A stretch of 64,000 nucleotides of DNA, from positions 124,001 through 188,000 of the forward strand of contig NZ_SLZF01000001.1 of NCBI RefSeq assembly GCF_004341515.1, read 5' to 3'. Below, piece after piece: positions 18,506 to 27,075 of this stretch. This DNA is from Allobosea sp. BK604. Its GTDB lineage: Bacteria; Pseudomonadota; Alphaproteobacteria; Rhizobiales; Beijerinckiaceae. A program made the position numbers and the translations under genes. The first letter of the stretch is position 1; each line of letters opens with the position of its first letter. The notes beneath the pieces were generated by a model that did not search any database, was not told the DNA's origin, and saw only the letters and a list, made by a program, of their open reading frames with translations.

Positions 18506-19405
18506 ATGAGCACCGCCTGCCCTGCCCTCCCGGCCCAGTCCCGCTCCGTCTTCGACGCCGCGCTGATCTTCACGATCAGCTTCACCGTGATCGCCTGGGC
18601 CTCGTCCTTCCCGGCGATCCGCGCCGGCCTCGCCAGCTTCTCCCCACTTGAGATGGCGGCCTTGCGCTTCGCCATTGCCGGCATCCCGTCCGCGCTCTTC
18701 CTCGTCATCACCCGCGCCCCGCTGCCGGCCACCAGCGATATCTGGCGCTTCCTCGTCGGCGGCGTCGTCTTCATCGCGGCGTATGCCGTGCTGCTGAACC
18801 TCGGCCAGACCGTGGTACCGGCCGGCGCGGCAAGCTTCATCATCAACACCAATCCGATCATGACCGCGGCCTTGGCGATGCTGATCCTTGGCGAGCGCTT
18901 CAGCCTCACCGCCTGGCTCGGCACCGCGGTCTCCTTCAGCGGCATCGGCCTGATCGCGCTGGGCAACGGGCTCGATCTGAATATCGGCGTCAGCATCCTG
19001 CTCATCCTCGGCGCCGCCTTCTGCAACGCCATCACCACAGTGGTGCAGAAGCCGCTCTTCGCCCGGCATAAGCCGCTCACGGTCGCCGCCTGGAACATGG
19101 CGATCGGCGGGCTCGTGCTCTCGCCGCTCCTGCCCGGCGCCATCGCTCAGGCGCAGACGGCCTCCACGGAAGCCCTGTTCTCCGTCGTCTACCTCGCGAT
19201 CGTCTCGAGCCTTGCCGCCTACGGCACCTGGGCGATCACCCTCTCGAAGCTGCCCGCCGCTCGCGCTTCCAATTTCCAGTATTGCGTGCCGCCGATCGCG
19301 ACCCTGATCGGCTTCCTCTGGCTCGGCGAGATCCCGAGCCCGATCGGCATCATCGGCGGCCTGATGGCGCTCGGCGGCGTCGTCATCGTCAACCTGAAGC
19401 GCTGA
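18506..19405 (+). CDS. EamA/DMT-family exporter
   Basis: The 299-residue protein has about ten hydrophobic helices in two EamA repeats: IAWASSFPAIRAGLASFSPLEMAALRFAIAG in the first, and a final GFLWLGEIPSPIGIIGGLMALGGVVIV in the second. This family (drug/metabolite transporters) exports amino acids and other small metabolites. GAGG precedes the ATG at 18506 by eight bases; the frame extends upstream but includes the intergenic region. Its divergent LysR neighbour suggests inducible export. Confidence 0.9.
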   Translation: MSTACPALPAQSRSVFDAALIFTISFTVIAWASSFPAIRAGLASFSPLEMAALRFAIAGIPSALFLVITRAPLPATSDIWRFLVGGVVFIAAYAVLLNLGQTVVPAGAASFIINTNPIMTAALAMLILGERFSLTAWLGTAVSFSGIGLIALGNGLDLNIGVSILLILGAAFCNAITTVVQKPLFARHKPLTVAAWNMAIGGLVLSPLLPGAIAQAQTASTEALFSVVYLAIVSSLAAYGTWAITLSKLPAARASNFQYCVPPIATLIGFLWLGEIPSPIGIIGGLMALGGVVIVNLKR

Positions 19406-19446
19406 ACCGAACTTCCCGCGGCCGTGCCGCTCTGCGATGATGCGGC

Positions 19447-20004
19447 ATGGCCGTGCTCATCGCCTTTCTCCGAGCCGTCAATGTCGGCGGCGCCAGCAGC
19501 ATCAAGATGGAGGCCCTGCGCGGATTATGCCCCGCGCTGGGCCTTCGCCACGCGACGACGCTCCTGCAAAGCGGCAACCTCGTCGCGGCCCATGACGATG
19601 GCGAGGCCGACGAACTGGCACAGCGGCTCGAGGCCGCAATCGCGCAGGATCATCCCTACAAGCCCCGGGTGATCGGACGCAGTGCCGCGGAGTTGCGTCG
19701 CATGGTCGAGAACAATCCCCTCGCACCAGGCGACACCCGCAAGCCCAACCATCTGCTGGTCATGCCGCTGGAGCGCGAACCGGACGGAGGTGCTCTGGCG
19801 CGACTGCGCGAGCGCCATGGCGGCCCGGAGGAGATCGCCCTCGTCGGCAGCGATCTCTACCTGCACTATGTCGACGGTATCGGCCGGTCGAAACTGACCA
19901 ATGCCCTGATCGAGCGGCAGCTCGGAGTCCAGGGCACGGCGCGGAACTGGAACACGATCAGCAAGCTCGTGGAGCTCGCCGAAGAGGTCGAGGCGCGTGG
20001 CTGA
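19447..20004 (+). CDS. DUF1697 domain protein
   Basis: The 185-residue protein has the family's ordered blocks: IAFLRAVNVGGASSIKMEALR, TTLLQSGNLV, VIGRSAAELRRMVENNPL, LYLHYVDGIGRSKL and TARNWNTISKLVELA. The function of DUF1697 is not known. The last eight bases overlap the GTG start of the following acetyltransferase gene, so the two are probably translationally coupled. Confidence 0.9.
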   Translation: MAVLIAFLRAVNVGGASSIKMEALRGLCPALGLRHATTLLQSGNLVAAHDDGEADELAQRLEAAIAQDHPYKPRVIGRSAAELRRMVENNPLAPGDTRKPNHLLVMPLEREPDGGALARLRERHGGPEEIALVGSDLYLHYVDGIGRSKLTNALIERQLGVQGTARNWNTISKLVELAEEVEARG

Positions 20005-20503
20005 GATCCTGATCCGTCCGCTCACCGCTGATGATGCCAAGACCTTCCGCAACCTGCGCCTCACGGCCCTGGAGACATCGCCTGAAGCCTTCGGCGCCAG
20101 CCACGCCGAGGAGGCGGCGCAGTCGCTTTCCTTCTTCGCCGCCAGGCTCGCACCCGAGCCACCCGGCCAGGTCTTCGGCGCTTTCCTCGGCAACGTCCTG
20201 GTCGGCATGGCCGGCTTCCGCACGCTGAATTCGTCCAAATCCCGGCACAAGGGCTATCTCTGGGGTGTCTATGTCGCCGAGACTGCGCGCGGGCACGGTT
20301 TTGGCGAAAAGCTGGTGACGGCCGTCATCGAGCACGCGCGCCGCCATGTCCTGATCCTGCAGGCCAATGTCGTCACCACCAACCGCGGCGCCTATGTGCT
20401 CTACGAGAAGCTCGGCTTCGTTCCCTACGGTATTGAATCCCGAGCGCTCCGGATAGGCGACGTCTTCTACGACGAAGCGCTGCTGGCGCTCGATTTCGGC
20501 TAG
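19997..20503 (+). CDS. GNAT-family N-acetyltransferase
   Basis: The 168-residue protein has the GNAT core: LIRPLTADDAKTFRNLRL at the N-terminus, a central beta strand LWGVYVAETARGHGFGEKLV with the acetyl-CoA pyrophosphate loop RGHGFG (98-103), and NRGAYVLYEKLGFVPYG near the C-terminus. It would transfer an acetyl group to an unknown amine. The GTG start at 19997 overlaps the DUF1697 gene by eight bases. Its TAG stop is shared with the first bases of a palindromic repeat. Confidence 0.9.
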   Translation: MAEILIRPLTADDAKTFRNLRLTALETSPEAFGASHAEEAAQSLSFFAARLAPEPPGQVFGAFLGNVLVGMAGFRTLNSSKSRHKGYLWGVYVAETARGHGFGEKLVTAVIEHARRHVLILQANVVTTNRGAYVLYEKLGFVPYGIESRALRIGDVFYDEALLALDFG

Positions 20504-20595
20504 AGCAGTTTCAAGCGAAGTGGACACCGGTTCGCGTGAAGAAAACGCCCTAAGACAAATAGATAGGGCATTTCCGCGCAACGCGGAAATGCCCC
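20502..20595. repeat. Bipartite palindromic repeat, type A, copy 3
   Basis: The left half AGAGCAGTTTCAAGCG...GAAAACGCC is followed by a linker and a right hairpin, GGGCATTTCCGCG (20566-20578) with CGCGGAAATGCCC (20582-20594), 13 perfect pairs. Compared with other copies, the base of the stem has changed from AGAGC/GCTCT to GGGC/GCCC on both sides. It overlaps the stop codon of the GNAT gene. Confidence 0.85.
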
Positions 20596-20783
20596 AGAGA
20601 CCGCAGCATAGCCCACGCATAACGGAAAATACTATTCCGGCTAATATTTATTTGGCCGATAGCTTATGAACGGCAGGTCATCTTGGCCCATTTACGTCAT
20701 CTCGATGTATTGGCAGCGCGCTAATTTTCTTCGATTAAGAGCCGCGCCTCCGAAATGTCGGGGCTGCGCCTGGACCACCCCGG
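20596..20783. other. AT-rich region upstream of the DUF2169 cassette
   Basis: About 190 bases noticeably richer in A and T than the surroundings (for example CTAATATTTATTTGG), with a short dyad CGGAA/TTCCG. No gene is supported here. It most likely holds the promoter of the DUF2169 module and, being AT-rich, could be a target for a xenogeneic silencer. Confidence 0.4.
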
Positions 20784-22073
20784 ATGAAACTGCTCTCGTC
20801 GCTGCCATACAAGTTCATCCCCCTCGACGGCACGCTCAATCCTGCAGCTCCCGAGCTGAGCTTCATCGTGAAGGGGACCTTTTCCCTTCATAACTGGCGG
20901 CTGCCGACCGATCTCCCGGCCGACGAGCAGGAGGATTTCGCCGGCGATGACCGCTACATGGACGAGATCGGCCGCAGCCTGCGCTACGCCAACGACCTCG
21001 TCATGTTCAAACCGTTCGGCGAGGTGCTGCTGACGGCGGATTGCCATGCTCCGGACGGTCGCCCGGCAACGGTCGTCGAGGCGGGCCTGACGATCGGGCC
21101 GATCAACAAGCGCCTTCGGGTCGTCGGCGACCGGGTCTGGTTCCGCAATGCGCAGGCTCAGCTAGCGATCGAGGGGCCGGCGCCCTTCACGGCGATGCCC
21201 TTGCGCTGGGAGCGGGCCTTCGGCGGCCTGAATCTGCCGGAGAATCCGATGGGCCGCGGCATCGAGCCCTGGATCGCCGAGGACGGCCGAAAGTTCTTCT
21301 TCCTCGCCAATGTCGAAGCGCTCGACCGGCCGGCCCGCAGCTATGAGCAGCGCCTTCCGCCGGTCTGCTTCGCGCCGATCTCGCCACAATGGCAGCCGCG
21401 CCTTGGCCGCGAGGGCACGCGCGATCAGCATTGGGCGACCTTCGTCGCCCCGTTGCCGCCGCGCGATTATGATCCGCGTACCGCGCAGGCCGCCCCCGAG
21501 GACCAGTGGCTCAAATCCGGCTACTGGCAGGGAGACGAGCGCATCGACCTCACCAACATGCACCCGGACCACGCCCACTATGTCACGGCCCTGCCGGGCA
21601 AGCGCCTGCGCCTGTTCATCGAGGCCCTGGCCGAGGACGGCAAGCAGTTGCGGTTCGGCGAGGTGCCGCTCGATCTCGATACCGTCCATATCGACATGAC
21701 CACCGAGCGCATGCACCTGCTCTGGCGCCGGCGCTTCCGCCCGCGCAGCAAGCAAGGTGCGGAGATCCAGACAGTCTATCTCGCCGAGGAATTGCTGAGC
21801 GAGCCGCCTGCCGCGGTCGAGGCCCATTATCGCGACTTCACCGCGCTGAAGACCCCGGCGCAGGAGCCGAAACTGGCACAGGCCCAGCGTGACGAGCAGG
21901 CCGCTCTGGCCGAGGCGCGCAAGATGCTGGTCGACGCCAAGCTAGACCCCGGCATCATCGCCCGCTTCGACGCCGCGCCCGACTCCCAGGCCAAGTTCAC
22001 GATGATGATCGACCTGATCAAGAGCAAGACGGCCGAGCTCGAAACCATGACGGCGGCTCTCAAGCCGCACTAG
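20784..22073 (+). CDS. DUF2169 protein, T6SS adaptor-like (module copy 1)
   Basis: The 429-residue protein opens MKLLSSLPYKFIPLDGTL. It has PLRWERAFGGLNLPENPMGRG, PISPQWQPRLGREGTRDQHW, APLPPRDYDPRTAQAAPEDQW and a HYVTALPGKRLRLF block: the conserved W-R, GT-W and P-LP-D-D pattern of DUF2169. DUF2169 proteins act as adaptors that load effectors onto PAAR/VgrG spikes in type VI secretion. The C-terminal 60 residues are helical and charged (LAQAQRDEQAALAEARKML). It is close to identical in many stretches to the protein at 23952. Its TAG stop overlaps a repeat. Confidence 0.82.
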   Translation: MKLLSSLPYKFIPLDGTLNPAAPELSFIVKGTFSLHNWRLPTDLPADEQEDFAGDDRYMDEIGRSLRYANDLVMFKPFGEVLLTADCHAPDGRPATVVEAGLTIGPINKRLRVVGDRVWFRNAQAQLAIEGPAPFTAMPLRWERAFGGLNLPENPMGRGIEPWIAEDGRKFFFLANVEALDRPARSYEQRLPPVCFAPISPQWQPRLGREGTRDQHWATFVAPLPPRDYDPRTAQAAPEDQWLKSGYWQGDERIDLTNMHPDHAHYVTALPGKRLRLFIEALAEDGKQLRFGEVPLDLDTVHIDMTTERMHLLWRRRFRPRSKQGAEIQTVYLAEELLSEPPAAVEAHYRDFTALKTPAQEPKLAQAQRDEQAALAEARKMLVDAKLDPGIIARFDAAPDSQAKFTMMIDLIKSKTAELETMTAALKPH

Positions 22074-22174
22074 AGCATTTTCTGGGCGAAGTGGACACCG
22101 GTTCGCGTGAAGAAAATGCGTCAAAACAAATAGATAGAAAATTTTCGCGATTCGGAGAAACGCGGAAATGCTCT
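22072..22174. repeat. Bipartite palindromic repeat, type A, copy 4
   Basis: Left half AGAGCATTTTCTGGGCG...GAAAATGCG, linker tcaaaacaaatagata, right half GAAAATTTTCGCG...CGCGGAAATGCTCT. It separates DUF2169 copy 1 from its partner gene; the equivalent junction of module 2 has no repeat. Confidence 0.85.
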
Positions 22175-22204
22175 AACCGAGCGCCGATCGAAGGAGTCAG
22201 CGAC

Positions 22205-23776
22205 GTGCCCAACCCGACCAGCGACCTCCTCCTCGAAGCGCCGGAAGTCCTCGACTACGATAATCCCGGTGTCACCGCGGATACGCGCATGCGCGTCGGC
22301 TATCCTCGGCTGACCGCGCAAGGCGCGACCGTCAGCGACGCCAAGATCGCCCGCCGCGTCGTCTCCGAACTCCCCGCCGCTCATCTGCCGGCCTATGACG
22401 AGCAGGACAACGCGGTCCGGCCGAACGACGATGATCCGCTCGTCAACGTCAAGCGGGCGCTCTCCTTCAAGCCTGCGACCGGGGTCAACTTCACCACCGG
22501 CGCGACCTTCAACACCTATCTGAAGAATAATTTTGAGACGCGCGTGGCCGATGGCGCCGTGCAGTTCCACGCCGTCGACCAGGATTTCGTGCCCGATCCG
22601 GACGATGCTCCGGACTTGGTCAAGCCGGCCCTGAGCTATCTCCATATCGGCAAGGCCGATCAGCCGCTGACGGACATTGGCGGCGTAGAGCTCCCGCGGC
22701 GCTACAACCAGCTGACGGATCAGAAGCAGAAGACCGGCATCGGCCTGTTCAGCGATGGCGGGCTTAACGCCTGGACGCGCCAGCCCATCAACCTGCGCAG
22801 CAGCGAGGCGATCAACCTCACCACCCAGGGCTATTGCCTCTCGACCTATGGCGAGAGCGTCATCAGCACCTACGAGATCCAGAACAAGGCCGATATCGAG
22901 CGGATCAATTCCGGCGAGATCACCGACCAGGGCGTCGACCGCAAGATCATTAACCTCAACGCGCTGCGCTCGACCGAGCTCGGCTGGTATCGCCAGATCT
23001 TCGACCGCGGCCGCGCCCTGAATTTCTCGACCGCGAACAAGGGCGATTTCAGCATCAGCTCGTCCTATTCGCTCGGCATCGGCGCGAAGTTCGAGCATTC
23101 GGTCGCCGCCAGCCTCGGCACCTCCTTCTCCGGCAAGGTCGAGCTCAACCGCGGCTTCGGCATCGACATCGGCACCGGCGGCGCGATGTTCAAGCATCCG
23201 TCCGGATCCTGGACCTTCGAATCGGATGCCGAGCTCTGCGGCAGCAGCAGCGTCAAATTGACGATTGCCGGCGTCGATACCTTGCCGATCAAGGCCAATC
23301 TCGAGATCTATTCGGCCGTGCTGACGGTCGCTGTCGTCGCGCAGACAGCCGCCTTCACCGGCTTCAACGCCTATCTCGCCGAGCGCGCCGACCGGACGCT
23401 GACCGCCGCGGATGCCGAGAACAAGGGCGATGACACCCATAACCTGGTCTCCGCGCTCGACGACGGCATGCAAGTCTACGAGGCCGCGCTGGCGCTGAGC
23501 GCGATCACCTGCGCCGCCGGCATCGTCATGGGCGCCGCGCAGGCGATCTGGACTGCCTTGCGCACACCCGACCCGCTCGCCCCCAATATCGAACTGTCGC
23601 GCACCTCCATTGCCCTGCGCTGCGGCGCGAACGGCATCGAGATCAGTCCGACCGGCATCAAGATCGTCAGCATGACGGGTTCGGTCGAGATTGGCGGCAT
23701 GGCGGTCAATCTCGGCGCGCCCAGCATCAACCACACGCCGGTGCCTCCGGTCCCGGTTGCGCCCATGCTGCCCTGA
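22205..23776 (+). CDS. Unrecognised spike-like protein, partner of DUF2169 (module copy 1)
   Basis: The 523-residue product starts at GTG 22205, with GAAGGAG nine bases upstream. Its N-terminal module (LLEAPEVLDYDNPGVTADTR, 8-27) and a KRALSFKP-to-NNFETRVADGA block (83-117) recur in the paralog at 25278. A glycine/serine-rich beta region follows (270-330, SLGIGAKFEHSVAASLGTSF). Two hydrophobic helices lie at about 369-392 and 424-450. The tail at 461-507 alternates like the needle domain of VgrG/gp5 (TSIALRCGANGIEISPTG). I recognise no family. Context suggests a secreted spike-associated or membrane-inserting protein. Confidence 0.65.
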   Translation: MPNPTSDLLLEAPEVLDYDNPGVTADTRMRVGYPRLTAQGATVSDAKIARRVVSELPAAHLPAYDEQDNAVRPNDDDPLVNVKRALSFKPATGVNFTTGATFNTYLKNNFETRVADGAVQFHAVDQDFVPDPDDAPDLVKPALSYLHIGKADQPLTDIGGVELPRRYNQLTDQKQKTGIGLFSDGGLNAWTRQPINLRSSEAINLTTQGYCLSTYGESVISTYEIQNKADIERINSGEITDQGVDRKIINLNALRSTELGWYRQIFDRGRALNFSTANKGDFSISSSYSLGIGAKFEHSVAASLGTSFSGKVELNRGFGIDIGTGGAMFKHPSGSWTFESDAELCGSSSVKLTIAGVDTLPIKANLEIYSAVLTVAVVAQTAAFTGFNAYLAERADRTLTAADAENKGDDTHNLVSALDDGMQVYEAALALSAITCAAGIVMGAAQAIWTALRTPDPLAPNIELSRTSIALRCGANGIEISPTGIKIVSMTGSVEIGGMAVNLGAPSINHTPVPPVPVAPMLP

Positions 23777-23791
23777 TAGCAACGGCAGAAA

Positions 23792-23846
23792 ATGGCCTTC
23801 GGGCCATGCCGCAAAGTAAGCCGGTTAAATATTTAAAAATTAACCG
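23792..23846. promoter_or_regulatory. Hairpin and AT-rich dyad between the two modules
   Basis: ATGGCC-TTCG-GGCCAT (23792-23807) is a UUCG-capped hairpin without a T-run. CGGTTAA (23822-23828) and TTAACCG (23840-23846) form a perfect 7-bp dyad with an all-AT spacer. The first may end transcription of module 1; the second may be a regulator site for module 2. Confidence 0.4.
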
Positions 23847-23951
23847 CAAGTCACAGGCAAGATTGCGATGCCATGCTGAAGTGGCGAGCCCTTAACGTTT
23901 GCAGGAGCAGAAAAGCACTCGCAACAACAAGGCAAGCCCGGATAACCTTTC

Positions 23952-25238
23952 ATGAAGCTGTTCTCGTCGCTGCCCTACAAGTTCATCCCGCTCGACGGCA
24001 CGCTCGACCCTGCTGTTCCCGAGCTGAGCTTTATCGTTAAGGGAACCTTCTCGCTTCAGAACTGGCGGTTGCCGACGACTGTACCTGCCGATGAGCAGGC
24101 GAACTTCACCGGCGACGAGCGCCACATGGACAAGATCGGCCGGAGCCTGCGCTACGCCAATGATCTCGTCATGTACAAGCCGTTCGGCGAGGTGCTCCTC
24201 ACCGGTTCCTGCTACGCACCCGATGTCCATCCTGCGACCATGGTCGAGGCCGGCCTCGAGATCGGCCCGGTCAGCAAGCGCCTCAAGATTCATGGTGACC
24301 GCGTCTGGCTCCGCTATGCCGAGGGCCAGATGGTGATCGAGGGCCCGCTGCCCTTCACCCAGATGCCGCTGCGCTGGGAACGCGCCTTCGGTGGCCTCAA
24401 CGTTGCCGAGAATCCGATGGGCCGCGGCAGCGAGCCCTGGACGGCGGAAGATGGCCGCAAGCTCTTCTTTCTCCCCAATATCGAAATGCCGAACGCCCCG
24501 GTGCAGGCCGCAGGACAGCCGCAGCATCCGGCCTGCTTCGCGCCGATCTCGCCGCAATGGCAGCCGCGTTTTGGCCGCGAGGGCACGCGCGATCAGCATT
24601 GGGCGACCTTCGTCGCGCCGCTCCCGCCGCGCGACTACGACCCCCGCACGGCGCAGGCGGCTTCGGACGACCAGTGGATCAAGGGCTATTGGCGCGGCGA
24701 CGAGCGTATCGAGCTCACGAACCTCCACCCGCGCCATGCCAGCTTCGTCACCGGCCTGCCGGGCAAGCGCCTGCGCCTCTTCATCGAAGGTGAGTTCGGC
24801 GACAGCGACAAGCCCCGCTTCGGCGAGGTCCCGCTCGATCTCGACACGGTCCATATCGACATGGACACTGAGAAGCTGCACCTGATCTGGCGGCAGCGCT
24901 TCCGGCCGCGCCACGCCAGGGCGCCGGAACTGCGCGCCGCGTATCTCGCCGAGGAGTTGCTGAGCGAGGAGCCCGCTCCGCTCGAGAAGCACTATCGCGA
25001 CTACCAGGCACTGAAGGGCCCCGAGCAGGAGAGCGAGGCGGCATTGCTGCTGCGCGACGAGCAAGCCGCCCTTGCCGAGGCACGCAAGACGCTCGTCGAC
25101 GCCAAGGTCGATCCAAAAATCCTGGCCGGCTTCGATGCCGCGCCGGACACGCCGGCGAAGTTCAATTTCATGCTCGAGCTGATGAAGTCGAAGACCGCCG
25201 AGCTCGAGGCCATGACGGCCGCCTTCAAGGCAGCCTGA
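23952..25238 (+). CDS. DUF2169 protein, T6SS adaptor-like (module copy 2)
   Basis: A 428-residue paralog of the protein at 20784. It has the same start (MKLFSSLPYKFIPLDGTL), ERAFGGLNVAENPMGRG, GREGTRDQHWATFVAPLPPR and the same helical C-terminus (LLLRDEQAALAEARKTLVD). Divergence clusters at 155-175 and in the C-terminal third, which could reflect different cargo. Adaptor function is known for the family and inferred here. It is followed 39 bases later by the second copy of the spike-like gene, so the module is a two-gene unit. Confidence 0.82.
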   Translation: MKLFSSLPYKFIPLDGTLDPAVPELSFIVKGTFSLQNWRLPTTVPADEQANFTGDERHMDKIGRSLRYANDLVMYKPFGEVLLTGSCYAPDVHPATMVEAGLEIGPVSKRLKIHGDRVWLRYAEGQMVIEGPLPFTQMPLRWERAFGGLNVAENPMGRGSEPWTAEDGRKLFFLPNIEMPNAPVQAAGQPQHPACFAPISPQWQPRFGREGTRDQHWATFVAPLPPRDYDPRTAQAASDDQWIKGYWRGDERIELTNLHPRHASFVTGLPGKRLRLFIEGEFGDSDKPRFGEVPLDLDTVHIDMDTEKLHLIWRQRFRPRHARAPELRAAYLAEELLSEEPAPLEKHYRDYQALKGPEQESEAALLLRDEQAALAEARKTLVDAKVDPKILAGFDAAPDTPAKFNFMLELMKSKTAELEAMTAAFKAA

Positions 25239-25277
25239 GCTGCAGCGCCGGACAACGAACAAAAAGGGGACCGTGTC

Positions 25278-26948
25278 GTGCAGGACAGCGCAGCCGTAGC
25301 AGAAGCCGAGACCGAAACCGCCGCCGATGACGGCCACGACGTCCTCGAACGGAAAGGCAAGGAGAGCGATTTCCTGCTCCAGGCCTCCGATGTCACGGAT
25401 TACGAGCATGCGGGCCTGACCGCCGACACGCGCATGCGCATCGGCTATCCCCGGATGCACGCTCACGGCACGACCGAAAGCGACCCGGCGGTAGCCAAGC
25501 GCATCATCGTCGGCGCGACGCGTGGTTATGTGAAGGCACGTCCCGGCTTCGACAACCAGGATCTGGCGCAGGAGCCCACCAAGGGCACTCAGCCCGAGAA
25601 GAAGGAAGATAAGGAAGAGGCCGCACGACTCGCCGACGTCAAGCGCGCGCTGGCGTTCAAGCCCGGCACGGGCGTGAGCTTCATCAGCGATGCGCGCTTC
25701 GACGTCTACCTGAAGAACAATCTCGAATCGCGCATCGCCGACGGCGCCGCGATCTTCCAGGCCGTCGATTTCGGCGAGGACGGCAAGAGCGCTCCCAAGC
25801 TCTCCTATCTACGCGTCGGCAAGCCGGAAAAGCGCCTCAAGGACAATGGCACGGACCTGACGCGGGAGCAGGACCTGCTGATGGACCAGAAATACGAGCC
25901 CGGCATCGGCATGTTCACCGACGCCGAGGTCAATCTCTGGTCCAAGGGCGATTTCAACATCCATACCGGCAAGACCTATAGCCTCATCGCCGACGAGAAA
26001 GCCGAGGAGATCGTCGGCGAGAACTATTCGGCGACCTATGAGTATTCCGACGAGAAGGATGCCGAGCGGGTCAAGAAGGGCGAGATCAAGCCGCAGCAGG
26101 CCAATCGCGAGATCATCAGCGTCTCGATGAAGCGCAAGGGAACGGCCGGCTGGTACGAGCAGGAATACAAGCGCGCCCAGAGCCTCGATTTCTCCGTGGC
26201 GAACAAGGGCGAGGTCGGCCTGAACGCGAGCTACGGCGTCAGCATCGGCGCCAAGATGGAGCACTCGCTGGCGCTCAGCCTCGGCAGCTCGATCTCCGGC
26301 AAGATGGAGATGAGCAAGGGCTTCGAGGTCGAGGTCGGCGAGCATGGCGCGGTCTTCAAGGGCTCTGCCGGCGCCTGGACGCAGGACGAGAACCACAAGA
26401 TCTCCGCCAGCAACTCGATCAAGCTCGGCATCAACGAGATCGACACCGCGCCGATGAAGATCGCGATCGGCACCTTCAAGGTGGCGTTCTACGCGTCGGT
26501 CGCCGCGCAGACCGGCGGCTTTGCCGCCTATGCCTCAGCGCTCAGGATCATGTCCGGCATGGAGCTCGAGGCCGGCAGCGCCGACCAGGAAGCAAGCAAG
26601 GCCGACGACGCCAACGGCCTGAAGACCGCGCTCGACAAAGGCATGGAGCTCTATGAGGCGGCGGTGCTGCTCAGCGCCATCTCGGGCGCCTGCGGCTGCG
26701 CCATGGCCGCGGCACAGGCTCTCTGGATGCGCGGGCGTGTTGCGGACCCGACTGCGCCTAGCATCAAGCTGACGCGCAGCGGAATCCAGCTCAGCTACGG
26801 CGCCTCGAGCATCACCATCGATGGCCAGGGCGTGAATATCGACGGCCCGCTGGTCACGACCACCGCCAATCAGATCACCAACAACGCACCGGCGATCAAC
26901 AACAACGCCGCGGGCGGCGGCATGCTGATCGGCGGCTTGTTCGACTAG
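25278..26948 (+). CDS. Unrecognised spike-like protein (module copy 2)
   Basis: A 556-residue paralog of the protein at 22205, starting at GTG with AGGGG nine bases upstream. It has an acidic N-terminal extension (about 1-28) and a charged insert near 97-118 (KGTQPEKKEDKEEAARL). It keeps LLQASDVTDYEHAGLTADTR, the beta region (320-350), two hydrophobic helices (399-422 and 456-483) and a C-terminal alternating tail (494-541, KLTRSGIQLSYGASSITIDG), ending in a Gly-rich stretch. No catalytic motif is apparent. Its stop overlaps a palindromic repeat. Confidence 0.65.
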   Translation: MQDSAAVAEAETETAADDGHDVLERKGKESDFLLQASDVTDYEHAGLTADTRMRIGYPRMHAHGTTESDPAVAKRIIVGATRGYVKARPGFDNQDLAQEPTKGTQPEKKEDKEEAARLADVKRALAFKPGTGVSFISDARFDVYLKNNLESRIADGAAIFQAVDFGEDGKSAPKLSYLRVGKPEKRLKDNGTDLTREQDLLMDQKYEPGIGMFTDAEVNLWSKGDFNIHTGKTYSLIADEKAEEIVGENYSATYEYSDEKDAERVKKGEIKPQQANREIISVSMKRKGTAGWYEQEYKRAQSLDFSVANKGEVGLNASYGVSIGAKMEHSLALSLGSSISGKMEMSKGFEVEVGEHGAVFKGSAGAWTQDENHKISASNSIKLGINEIDTAPMKIAIGTFKVAFYASVAAQTGGFAAYASALRIMSGMELEAGSADQEASKADDANGLKTALDKGMELYEAAVLLSAISGACGCAMAAAQALWMRGRVADPTAPSIKLTRSGIQLSYGASSITIDGQGVNIDGPLVTTTANQITNNAPAINNNAAGGGMLIGGLFD

Positions 26949-27048
26949 AGCATTTTCGAGCGAAGTGGATACCGGTTCGCGTGAAGAAAATGCGTTAAAA
27001 CAGAAGGTTAGAGAATTTTCGCGCTTCAGGGAATCGCGGAAATGCTCT
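26947..27048. repeat. Bipartite palindromic repeat, type A, copy 5
   Basis: Left half AGAGCATTTTCGAGCG...GAAAATGCG, linker ttaaaacagaaggtta, right half GAGAATTTTCGCG...CGCGGAAATGCTCT. It lies between spike-like gene 2 and the PAAR-like gene and overlaps the TAG stop of the former. Confidence 0.85.
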
Positions 27049-27075
27049 GACCTGTTCCCTTCCGGAGCCGACCCT

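Noticed and set aside
22091..22204. N-terminal extensions through palindromic repeats (also at 8341-8655, 26965-27075, 50568-50852)
   Set aside because: The extra residues are translated repeat sequence with the same wording at each place, and real starts with ribosome-binding sites lie downstream.
23892..25466. Long minus-strand frame opposite DUF2169 copy 2
   Set aside because: The plus-strand protein matches a known family and its paralog, while the minus-strand frame does not.
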